Source: Bergeyella zoohelcum ATCC 43767 (lineage in GTDB: Bacteria > Bacteroidota > Bacteroidia > Flavobacteriales > Weeksellaceae). From it: a stretch of 64,000 bases of DNA. The position numbers and the translations under genes were made by a program. Every line of letters starts with the position of its first letter. Positions within the stretch are counted from its first letter, which is position 1. The stretch is from NCBI RefSeq assembly GCF_000301075.1, contig NZ_JH932293.1:2159053-2223052 (forward strand). The letters are read 5' to 3'. Positions 28,257 to 36,675 of the stretch are shown here, one piece after another. The notes beneath the pieces are model-generated. The model had not been told where the DNA came from, ran no database searches, and saw only the letters and a list, made by a program, of their open reading frames with translations.

Positions 28257-29732
28257 TTATTTTCCAAAAAGTTTTTTCAGGAATCCCTTATTCAGGTATT
28301 CATCCAATGGCATAAGCTTAAAAAAATGATTTCCCAAAAGCACTATACCTATCGCCACCAATGGCTTGTAGATTAAATTGACCAAAGGATATCTAAATTC
28401 AGGTAAATATGTAGCAATAATTACCGATAGAAAAGAAATGATTGCCAGCAATATCATCTCTATGGTAATAGGATGTACATTAAATTTTTTATAATTAAAG
28501 ACCAACTTAATTACATTATACAATAAAAGAGAAATTGCCGTAGCCAATGCCACTCCTACTATCCCTAAATCTGTAAATGAAAGAAAAAGATAATTGGTAA
28601 AAATAGTAAGAAAAGCGAGAAGTAGCATCACCAAAATATTGAATCGGTAATACTTAGAAAGAGAAATAATATTCCCATTAAACCCCGTAGCCAGATCTAT
28701 GAGAATAGCAGAACCCAAAATCCAAATAACAGGCTCTGACTCTAAAAGATACATTCCATTTTTAATGAACATAGTGAGATAAGGAAACCCTGACAATAAA
28801 CCTGTGAATAATAGCGTTCCTAAGAAAAATAAACTCAGCGAAGTCTTCTTATGAAATTTATCCAATGCTTCCATATTATTCTCCTCCAAGTAAGTGTTAA
28901 TAATGGGAGCCGAGATACTAAAAAGCCCCAATTGAGGCATAGAAATCAAAGAAATAATTCCTAAAATAGTACTGTAAATACCTACTTCCTGCATGCTGAT
29001 ATAATCACCTATCATCACTTTGTCAATTTTAATAGCAATAAAGTTACCGATATTACCTAGGAAACTAAAAAAACTATAATTAAGGAACGATTTATAAAAA
29101 CCATCTTTCTTAATAAAATCTGTACCGGTATCCCACTGAAACTTTTCTAATCGCTGTAGATACATCCAATAGCCCAGCAGAGCCATAAAAAACACCCCTA
29201 AAAATATCCCCAAAGAAATAGCACTTACCACACCCAATATAAACGCACTGAATGCCAAAACATTCGCCATCTTAGGAAAAATATTTTCAAAAATATTAGG
29301 AATGGCTATTCGCTTAAAATTACTGGCATAACGATTACATAAATGAGATAATGATAATATTAAAACCAAAGGCAAAATGTACCACTTATAATTCCATCGT
29401 TCACTGAACTGCAATGAAGGAAAAAGCCAGTGGATACCGAAAAAAAGCAATGAAAATAAAAGAAAATTAAAAACTATCATCCCCAAAGAAAGAAAGAAAA
29501 TATTCTGATGCTTCCCCAGACTGTGAGTATGATAAAAAAATTTCACATTAGCATAAGAGATACCAAATACCACGATAGGAACAAAAATCTCAGCCATAGA
29601 CATAATGTAGCTAAGTGTCCCATAAAACTCAAAATGATAAGGAAAAAGAAAATAAGTAGAAAGTGCACCGAGCAAAAACCCAGCATACCCCACCATCGTA
29701 TATTTTATGCCCTGCCTCGCCACTACACTCAT
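28257..29732 (-). CDS. Oligosaccharide flippase family membrane protein
   Basis: 491 residues with roughly 14 membrane helices, MATE-like/MOP fold as in Wzx and related polysaccharide exporters. It would move lipid-linked sugars across the inner membrane. No glycosyltransferases or other envelope polysaccharide genes are close by, so its substrate cannot be inferred from context. Neighbours on both sides run on the same strand. Confidence 0.85.
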   Translation of the reverse strand: MSVVARQGIKYTMVGYAGFLLGALSTYFLFPYHFEFYGTLSYIMSMAEIFVPIVVFGISYANVKFFYHTHSLGKHQNIFFLSLGMIVFNFLLFSLLFFGIHWLFPSLQFSERWNYKWYILPLVLILSLSHLCNRYASNFKRIAIPNIFENIFPKMANVLAFSAFILGVVSAISLGIFLGVFFMALLGYWMYLQRLEKFQWDTGTDFIKKDGFYKSFLNYSFFSFLGNIGNFIAIKIDKVMIGDYISMQEVGIYSTILGIISLISMPQLGLFSISAPIINTYLEENNMEALDKFHKKTSLSLFFLGTLLFTGLLSGFPYLTMFIKNGMYLLESEPVIWILGSAILIDLATGFNGNIISLSKYYRFNILVMLLLAFLTIFTNYLFLSFTDLGIVGVALATAISLLLYNVIKLVFNYKKFNVHPITIEMILLAIISFLSVIIATYLPEFRYPLVNLIYKPLVAIGIVLLGNHFFKLMPLDEYLNKGFLKKLFGK

Positions 29733-29797
29733 GGTACAAAGATAAGATTTAAAATTTCAAACCCACGGAGAAAAAAAATGTTTCAGCCTCTGGTTTA

Positions 29798-30490
29798 TTA
29801 ATGTTCATGCCCTACGAAATGAAACAAAGTAGCCAAAGCAATCCCCAAAACCACAAAACCGATTTTTTTCCAATCAATATTATGATTTTTATTACTTTCA
29901 AATATAATGACGGAAGATATATGTAAAAATATCCCTCCCACAATTGCCATAATATAAGGAATATAAGAGACAGGCAGAAAATCTCCCAACCAATACCCCA
30001 AAGGTGAAGCAATAGCAAACAGCCCTATAATAAACCATGAGTAAGAGGAAAGTTTCTTATGCCTGAATAAAAATGTACCCAATATAAAAGAAATAGGAAC
30101 ATTATGCACCAATATCCCTTGTAAATAAGGCGAAGCCAAATCTTTTTCATTGGCCAATGGTATCCCTTCTATAAAGGCGTGAATGAAAAGCCCAATTACC
30201 AAACCAATAGGTAAAATATTCTTCTCTGTAGGCTGATGGATATGCCCATGCTCAAACCCTTTAGTAAAATTTTCTAAAAACATCTGTAAAACTACGCCCC
30301 CCAGCACCCAAAGTCCAATAGAATGCGTATGTGCAGCATAAATGGAGGGAAAAAGCTCATTCATACAAATGGCAATGAGAAAACCCGCACTGAGAATAAG
30401 AAAATTTTTGGCTATTTTCTCTTCTTTACCAAAAAAAATTCCCAGCACTACCCCCACTAAAACACTTAGGATTAATAAAACCACCATCAT
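29798..30490 (-). CDS. ZIP-family metal transporter
   Basis: 230 residues, about eight membrane helices. The histidine-containing stretch FEHGHIHQPTEKN and helices with HAFIEGIPLA and HNVPISFILG carry the typical metal-binding residues of ZIP proteins. It probably imports zinc or another divalent metal. Its ATG overlaps the stop of the methyltransferase gene in ATGA (30487-30490). Confidence 0.88.
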   Translation of the reverse strand: MMVVLLILSVLVGVVLGIFFGKEEKIAKNFLILSAGFLIAICMNELFPSIYAAHTHSIGLWVLGGVVLQMFLENFTKGFEHGHIHQPTEKNILPIGLVIGLFIHAFIEGIPLANEKDLASPYLQGILVHNVPISFILGTFLFRHKKLSSYSWFIIGLFAIASPLGYWLGDFLPVSYIPYIMAIVGGIFLHISSVIIFESNKNHNIDWKKIGFVVLGIALATLFHFVGHEH

Positions 30491-31224
30491 CCTTTCATTT
30501 CATTTTTGATAAATACCATTATCGTTCTTGGAGAAGTTTCAGGGTGAAATTCATTCAGCTGATAATCTCCAAATTTCGCTCTTAGATGCAAACCATATTG
30601 CTGAGCCAGCTGTTCTATTTCTTGCATGGTATGCAATTTTACTTTTTCAAAAAAATGAAAATCTTCCCCTTGGTCTCTGAAGAAAATATCCTTGATAATG
30701 AAAGCGTTTTCTATTCTCCTTTTAATGTGGAAATCCATCCGCTCTCTTCTGATTATTTCAGAAGCAATGAGATTACTCCTCACGAAATCAGCATTCAAAA
30801 AATCCAATACAAAAATACCATTCGGCTGGAGCACTTCGGATACGGAACGAAACACTTTATGGTCATCCTGAGCATCATCAAAATAACCAAAGCTCGTAAA
30901 CAGATTAAATACCGCATTGATATTTTGATACGCCATTGGCATTCTCATGTCATGCACCTCAAATTTCAGCGAATCATTTTCATATTTCTTATTATGAAGA
31001 ATACTGTTCTCTGACAAATCTAACCCGATGACATCATACCCTAGCCGATTGAGATACAAAGAATGCCTCCCCTTACCACAAGCCAAATCTATTATGCTGC
31101 TTTTTTCTGGTAATTGTAAAAATTCTGTGAGCAAATCCAAAAAACGCTCTGCTTCTTTAAAATCTCTGTTACTGTACAAAAGATGATAGTACGGTGTATC
31201 AAACCATTTCGCATACCAAGCCAT
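30487..31224 (-). CDS. Class I SAM-dependent methyltransferase
   Basis: 245 residues. Motif I is IIDLACGKGRHSLYL near residues 40-55, with an acidic end of strand 2 at VIGLDLSE and a motif IV-like AVFNLFTSFGYF. The substrate is unknown. It is coupled to the ZIP gene by a 4-nt overlap and is divergent from the THUMP methyltransferase gene. Confidence 0.85.
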   Translation of the reverse strand: MAWYAKWFDTPYYHLLYSNRDFKEAERFLDLLTEFLQLPEKSSIIDLACGKGRHSLYLNRLGYDVIGLDLSENSILHNKKYENDSLKFEVHDMRMPMAYQNINAVFNLFTSFGYFDDAQDDHKVFRSVSEVLQPNGIFVLDFLNADFVRSNLIASEIIRRERMDFHIKRRIENAFIIKDIFFRDQGEDFHFFEKVKLHTMQEIEQLAQQYGLHLRAKFGDYQLNEFHPETSPRTIMVFIKNEMKG

Positions 31225-31298
31225 TCGGCAAAAATACTTAATTTTGCAGAAAGAAATATTTTCTTTCTTTCGTTTTTTTCAATTTATATTTTAAACAG

Positions 31299-32462
31299 AT
31301 GCAGTTAGACGGAGATTTTTCCATTCAGATAAAAACTTTTTTCGGCTTAGAGGAAGTATTGGCTCAAGAAATAAAACAGCTTGGCGGTAAATCCATAGAA
31401 ATCAAAAACAGAGCGGTCAACTGCGTGGGAGACCTCGGTTTTCTCTACAAAATCAATTACAGCCTAAGAACGGCACTCAAGATATTGGTGCCTATATCCT
31501 CTTTTAAAGCCTTTAACGAACATAAGTTTTACCAAAAATTAAAATCTTTAGACTGGAATAGCTACCTCTCACCTCATCAGTCTTTTGCCATAGATGCTAC
31601 GGTACACTCTGAAAAGTTTAAACACTCTCAGTTCATGATGCTGAAAATGAAAGATGCCATTGTGGATTTTTTTAGAGACCGATACAGCACTCGCCCCAAC
31701 ATAGACACTCAGAACCCTGACATTAAATTTCATCTCCATATTGATGAAGACAAAGTTACCATTGCATTAGATTCCTCAGGCGAACCCCTCTACAAAAGAG
31801 GCTATAGGGTACAGTCTGGAGATGCCCCCATCAATGAAGTACTGGCAGCAGGAATGCTAAAAATAGCAGGATGGGACGGTAAAGGAAATTTCTTAGACCC
31901 CATGTGTGGCTCGGGGACACTCCTCATAGAAGCCGCCATGATAGCCATGGAGCTTCCGGCACAGCTATTTAGAAAAAGGTTTGGTTTTCAAAATTGGAAA
32001 AATTATGATGGTCACCTCTTTGCTACCATTCGAGAATTTAGGCTAAAAAGAATTCGGGAGTTCAATGGCGTGATACGCGGTTATGACATTGATAACAAAA
32101 TGCTATCCATTGCCCAAAAAAATATCCTTTCCGCAGAGCTGGAAGATGTGATTACCATAGAAAAGAAAAATTTTTTCGAGAGCAAAAAAGAAAATTTCCC
32201 ACTGCTCATGGTATTTAATCCGCCTTATGACGAAAGAATCCGTATTCGTCAAGAAGATTTTTATAAAAAAATAGGAGATACTTTTAAACAATCCTATCCC
32301 AATACTTTAGCATGGCTCATCAGCTCTGATTTAGAAGCCGTAAAGAAAATAGGACTTCGCCCATCCCGAAAAATAAAACTCTACAACGGAAAATTAGAAA
32401 CCCGTTTCCTACAATACGAAATGTACGAAGGAACAAAGAAAATACACCGATTTCAAAAATAA
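31299..32462 (+). CDS. THUMP-domain RNA methyltransferase (RlmL N-terminal-half type)
   Basis: 387 residues. An N-terminal THUMP domain (about 50-160) precedes a Rossmann methyltransferase with DPMCGSGTLLIEA (from 200) and the N-methylating motif NPPY (307-310). It matches the RlmL half of E. coli RlmKL, which makes m2G in 23S rRNA. The exact target base is inferred only. TAATTTTG at 31239-31246 is a possible -7 box. Confidence 0.88.
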   Translation: MQLDGDFSIQIKTFFGLEEVLAQEIKQLGGKSIEIKNRAVNCVGDLGFLYKINYSLRTALKILVPISSFKAFNEHKFYQKLKSLDWNSYLSPHQSFAIDATVHSEKFKHSQFMMLKMKDAIVDFFRDRYSTRPNIDTQNPDIKFHLHIDEDKVTIALDSSGEPLYKRGYRVQSGDAPINEVLAAGMLKIAGWDGKGNFLDPMCGSGTLLIEAAMIAMELPAQLFRKRFGFQNWKNYDGHLFATIREFRLKRIREFNGVIRGYDIDNKMLSIAQKNILSAELEDVITIEKKNFFESKKENFPLLMVFNPPYDERIRIRQEDFYKKIGDTFKQSYPNTLAWLISSDLEAVKKIGLRPSRKIKLYNGKLETRFLQYEMYEGTKKIHRFQK

Positions 32463-32484
32463 AATCACATCTCTAAGTACAATG

Positions 32485-32555
32485 ATTTTAGAAGTTAGAG
32501 ATTAGAATTTGGAAGTTAGAAAGCTAACTGCCAATGGCTAGAAGCTAAAAACTCA
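32485..32555. repeat. Degenerate intergenic micro-repeats
   Basis: Strings such as GAAGTTAGAGATTAGAATTTGG and AAGCTAACTGCC repeat imperfectly. They belong to the same loose family seen at 170-200, 12000-12066 and 35990-36160. Confidence 0.5.
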
Positions 32556-32562
32556 CTATCAT

Positions 32563-32600
32563 AAAAAAAGCCCTATCAGAACTAAAACTCTGATAGGGCA
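32563..32600 (-). terminator. Terminator of the coiled-coil protein gene
   Basis: Arms GCCCTATCAGA and TCTGATAGGGC form an 11-bp stem. On the minus strand a run of T follows. It begins 10 nt after the stop codon. Confidence 0.85.
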
Positions 32601-32609
32601 AAGTAAAAT

Positions 32610-34697
32610 TTATTGGATTAATTTTTCTAATCTCTCAAGCCTCTGCTTTAAATCTGCAATCTCTGCATCTTTAGCTCTCAATGCTTCTGCTTGTTGCTTA
32701 TTCACTTTGTCTTGCTCTATGCTGTGCAAATAAAGCTCTTCTATTTTCTCCACATTGGTCAGCTGCGTTTCCATTAAATCTACATAACCTTGTGCCTTAA
32801 TAGTCTCCGCAGATTTATACCCAGGCAAGTGTCCATTCGCTTTTACAAAATCTTCTACTTGGCTCAATGATTTAAAGTTATAATCTGCCTTGATAGAAGA
32901 AGTTCCTGTATAGTACTTTTGGAATACATAATCTGGGAAGATGGTGGCTCCATTAACTCCTTGGAAAGAAGTAGCTCTTACCATTCCTTCATCTGTAATG
33001 CTTATTGGGTGAGTAGTTCTGTCTCCATTAGCAGATGTAATGGCAAGCTGTACAGAATTACTCGCTGTATCTGGAACCCATGCAGATCTGATAGTAGTAG
33101 AACTACCGATTACCAATTTACCTTCTGCATCTGCATATACTGGACGATTACCTGATCCTGCTAAAGCCGTAGATTTGATACTACCCGCTACATCGAGTTT
33201 TTCAGATGGGGTTATAGTGCCGACACCTATATTTCCTGTTGGAGTAATTCTCATTGCCTCTTCTGTTATACCTGAATTAGAGGTAGAAAAAGCGAAACCC
33301 GTAAACCCTGAATTTATTCCTCTTACAACATTTATTTTTGCAGAAGAAGCAGGATTATCCGTATAAAGTTCTATAGCTTTACTTACATTATTATTGGTAT
33401 TATTTCGAGTCCCCAATACCAATAAAGGCGTATCTACATTTCTTTCATTGAATGCATGAATTTTTCCTTTTGGTTCTTTTGTTCCTATACCTAAATTAGA
33501 TTCTAAATAATTGATTTTATTAGCTCCGCTAATGTAGATTCCATATCTATTAGTCACATTAAACTGAGTCGGATGCCCATCTGCATAGTAGTCATAATAA
33601 TTAGTAACCGTTCCTGTGAAAGTATCATTGGCTTCTATCCTAGGAGCGTATGCATACATGTTGGTAATATTTCCAGAACCCAAAACTTTAAAATGCACCC
33701 TAGAGCCTATAAGATTAGTTACATTTGCTTTGTTTTGAGATAAGATATCCAATCTTGTAAGTCCTACATGAATATTAGATACTATTCCAGCGGACTTTTG
33801 TAACATAACCGACCCTGAAGTACCTATAATAGTACCTGTGTTTCCCGCTCCTGCATCCAAAGCTCTTGTTCCTAAAGCAGTTAATTCTGAAGTAGCACCA
33901 TCATTAAGTTTCGTTGCGGAAAAAAAACCTGTTCTCAGTAGCCGAACACCTAAAGGATAAGATGGAGGTATTGTTACATTATTAGAATGAAATACAATAT
34001 TAGAGTTCGCTCCTGTGTTATCTTTTAATCCATCAACTTCCAAACGATTTGAAATAAAATCAAAAGATTGATTCCCATCTAATCCTCTATTATATTCTTT
34101 ACCAGAGGAACTATACATTGAAAAATCTGTTTGTTTTATATCAGAAAAAGAGGTATCTATTGTTTGATTTGTATTATAATCATAATCTACAACGGATGTT
34201 TTATTTTTAGGTGTTCGATAAAAACCTTTAGGTGTATAGTGAACATCTTGTTCGATTAACGAGCTTTTAAGGCTTACTTTATTACCATCTTTTTCTATCC
34301 AAATTTGCTCAGCACTATCACTCCCCGCTTTCACCCACTCGGTACCGTTGTAATAATAGTACCCTTTTTCCGTAATCTTCGCTACTCTATTATCTACTGT
34401 AGCATCACCTGCTACAGTGTAAGTAGCATCCGTAGCATACACTAAAGTACCTTCTACGGGAGCGGCAATATTCGCAATTCTCGTCTTGCTCAGCTTTGGG
34501 GCAATAATCCCTTCGTTCGTTTTTGCCTCTACTCTAGCGTTATCACTATTCGGCTGTACATCCATCGTAGCACTCGGCTCTATGGTGTTTACCCCTACTT
34601 TACCCCTGTAAGGGTCTTGCTGCTGTTGCTGTGCGTAGCCATAAGTTATAAAACCTAAGAACGCTAACACACTGATCTTGATTGTTGTTTTGTTCAT
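32610..34697 (-). CDS. Secreted protein with tail-fibre-like C-terminus and coiled coil
   Basis: 695 residues. A signal peptide ends near AYAQ, followed by a run of five Gln. Repeated phrases of the type GKVGVNTIEPSATMDV, LGIGTKEPKGKIHAF and IGVGTITPSEKLDVAGSI are spaced along the chain, as in fibrous surface proteins. The end has a GHLPGYKSAETIKAQGYVD block and a ~50-residue heptad coiled coil (DAEIADLKQRLERLEKLIQ), resembling trimerising chaperone ends of tail-fibre and adhesin proteins. It is probably an exported fibre or adhesin; function unproven. It lies downstream of the HU-like gene. Confidence 0.7.
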   Translation of the reverse strand: MNKTTIKISVLAFLGFITYGYAQQQQQDPYRGKVGVNTIEPSATMDVQPNSDNARVEAKTNEGIIAPKLSKTRIANIAAPVEGTLVYATDATYTVAGDATVDNRVAKITEKGYYYYNGTEWVKAGSDSAEQIWIEKDGNKVSLKSSLIEQDVHYTPKGFYRTPKNKTSVVDYDYNTNQTIDTSFSDIKQTDFSMYSSSGKEYNRGLDGNQSFDFISNRLEVDGLKDNTGANSNIVFHSNNVTIPPSYPLGVRLLRTGFFSATKLNDGATSELTALGTRALDAGAGNTGTIIGTSGSVMLQKSAGIVSNIHVGLTRLDILSQNKANVTNLIGSRVHFKVLGSGNITNMYAYAPRIEANDTFTGTVTNYYDYYADGHPTQFNVTNRYGIYISGANKINYLESNLGIGTKEPKGKIHAFNERNVDTPLLVLGTRNNTNNNVSKAIELYTDNPASSAKINVVRGINSGFTGFAFSTSNSGITEEAMRITPTGNIGVGTITPSEKLDVAGSIKSTALAGSGNRPVYADAEGKLVIGSSTTIRSAWVPDTASNSVQLAITSANGDRTTHPISITDEGMVRATSFQGVNGATIFPDYVFQKYYTGTSSIKADYNFKSLSQVEDFVKANGHLPGYKSAETIKAQGYVDLMETQLTNVEKIEELYLHSIEQDKVNKQQAEALRAKDAEIADLKQRLERLEKLIQ

Positions 34698-34740
34698 CGT
34701 TTTTAAATTTAAAATGTTGATTTATTTTTTTTTATTAAAT

Positions 34741-34812
34741 GATTAAAAGATTGAAAAAATTAAAAGATTCCGTTCATTTCGATGATTTCGATTTTTTTAG
34801 ATTCTTTAGATT
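34741..34812. repeat. Leader repeat upstream of the surface-protein gene
   Basis: The block GATTCCGTTCATTT through TTAGATTCTTTAGA resembles 35330-35410, which lies at about the same distance upstream of the HU-like gene. The AT-rich ATTAAAAGATTGAAAA strings also recur at 59415-59465. Confidence 0.6.
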
Positions 34813-34846
34813 TTTCCCTTTTTTATATATTCTTTTCATAGTCTCA

Positions 34847-34907
34847 ATTCCCTAACTAGGGAATTTCAATTTCCTAACTAGGAAATTATATTTTCCTAGC
34901 TAGGAAA
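34847..34907. repeat. Three consecutive CTAACTAG palindromes
   Basis: ATTCCCTAACTAGGGAAT (34847-34864) and ATTTCCTAACTAGGAAAT (34869-34886) are inverted repeats apart from the central AA. The third, TTTCCTAGCTAGGAAA (34892-34907), is perfect. Spacing is about 22 nt, two helical turns. They start 10 nt after the HU-like stop codon, upstream of the surface-protein gene. Confidence 0.85.
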
Positions 34908-34917
34908 TTTTCCATCC

Positions 34918-35304
34918 CTAAGGTGCCTTTTCGTACTTGGCTGTTTTCAGAGCATCTTTCAGCTTTTTACCCGGTGTGAAAAGTATCCTAGAGTCTCTAA
35001 TGGCACTCGCCGTTACTTCTGATTCCGCCTCCTTACCCTCACTGCTAATGCTCTGACGGAAAGATCCTACCTCTCCCAAGCGTACTATAAAGCCATTGGT
35101 AAGCTCATCAGGCAATATATCGGCAAAGGCATACAGCACCGCACGGATGTCTGCCCCGCTTACTGTAGAAATTTTCTCTATTCGCTTCGTCATATCTTCC
35201 AGCGTCAGCTCTCCGCTGTACACTGGAGATGCGTAATATTTCTTCGCTCCGCCTCCCGAAACACCCGGTTGGCTCTTCTCAATGGTCTTAAATTTTAGTG
35301 ACAT
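34918..35304 (-). CDS. HU-like DNA-binding protein (Bacteroidetes HU family)
   Basis: 128 residues. KKYYASPVYSGELTLEDMTKRI and ILPDELTNGFIVRLGEVGSF followed by ILFTPGKKLKDALK fit the larger HU/IHF-like proteins (HU-HIG type) common in Bacteroidetes. It should bind DNA with little sequence preference. No promoter consensus is seen close to its start; the nearest good one is at 35871-35900, beyond a (GT)24 tract. It is followed by the surface-protein gene. Confidence 0.85.
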   Translation of the reverse strand: MSLKFKTIEKSQPGVSGGGAKKYYASPVYSGELTLEDMTKRIEKISTVSGADIRAVLYAFADILPDELTNGFIVRLGEVGSFRQSISSEGKEAESEVTASAIRDSRILFTPGKKLKDALKTAKYEKAP

Positions 35305-35734
35305 AGGCTTTTATTATTAATGGATTAAAAAATTAGAGGATTAAAAAATTAAAGGATTCCGTTCGTTTCTATGATTTCGATAATTTTGATTTTTTAGATT
35401 CTTTAGACTCTTTAATTTCTTTCCTTTTTCTAGATAATTCCTTATTAAATCCCTATCCTCCCAAAAAACAATTAGTGAACTGTACAAATTAGAAGGGAGA
35501 CACTGATATCGTATTGATTTTTGTAAAAAGTTCTGGTGAAGGATAGGGAAGGTACTGGTGCAGGTCTCTCCTCTATGGGGTAATGAATAACTATGATGAT
35601 GACATAGACACAAACAAAATCGCCCCCTTCTCAATGAAGGAGGATATAAATTAAAATATCCGATATTTGCTCGCTCTAGATTTTTTTTATAGATTCCGCG
35701 TACACACGCATATTTATATACACTTAGCGAAGGT

Positions 35735-35933
<199 letters not shown>

Positions 35934-36246
35934 TTTAGATGTTGAAGATTAGAGATTGTATAATGTACAAAGTAGAATGTATAATGATTTTAGAATTTGG
36001 AAGCTAGAAAGCTAAAAGGCTAAAAAGTTAGAAGCCAACTGCTAGCAACCGAAAGCCTCCTTCACATTGCTTCCTGCCTACTGCTTTTAGAAATTAGATG
36101 TTGGAAATTAGAATTTAGAGGTTAGAAAAAGCTAACTGTCAAAAGCCAGAAGCCTTTTAAACAAGAAAACAATCACTTCTCTTTTCTTTTTATTTCTTGG
36201 ATTTTTAAGTCTTTTAGATTTCAATCGCCTATTCGCTAAAAACCTA

Positions 36247-36675
36247 TTAAGGGTACATCTCTTCGTTTGGGTTTCCTTCGAAAAGGGTAAATGTAATAGG
36301 AATATGGATAGGTTTTCCCGATTTTTTGTAATGAAGCACGGCTTTTTTCTCATCATGTGCATGATTTTCCTCCACAGATGGAAAATCTGCAGATACCGAA
36401 TATAGACCTGTAAGATGTATATTCTTTCCTGCATCACTACTCATTTGCATAGGTACTTTCAGCGTACCGAAATGCAATTCAAAGTCTGAAAACTGCTTTG
36501 CATCATCTTTCTTTGGGTGGATTTCTAGAGCGTAATGATAAGTCTTCGCTCCTTGCACCCCTCCATGACGAATATAATAGGTGGATGAAAGCACATCTAA
36601 AAAAGAGCTCGCTGTGCGAATACTCGCACAGCCAACTCCTAATGCCATCATCATGGTATATATCATTATTTTCAT
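36247..36675 (-). CDS. Small lipoprotein of unknown function
   Basis: 142 residues with lipobox LGVGC (Cys16). A His/Glu/Asp-rich segment (SVEENHAHDEKK) lies in the C-terminal half, and the rest is beta-rich (YHYALEIHPKKDD, FELHFGTLKVPM). I do not recognise the family. Its ATG shares a base with the stop of the upstream T9SS protein gene (TAATG at 36673-36677), so the two are probably translated from one mRNA. Confidence 0.7.
   Translation of the reverse strand: MKIMIYTMMMALGVGCASIRTASSFLDVLSSTYYIRHGGVQGAKTYHYALEIHPKKDDAKQFSDFELHFGTLKVPMQMSSDAGKNIHLTGLYSVSADFPSVEENHAHDEKKAVLHYKKSGKPIHIPITFTLFEGNPNEEMYP

Noticed and set aside
35341-35634. 97-codon frame left of the GT tract
   Set aside because: It overlaps the leader repeat, and its composition does not resemble a protein.
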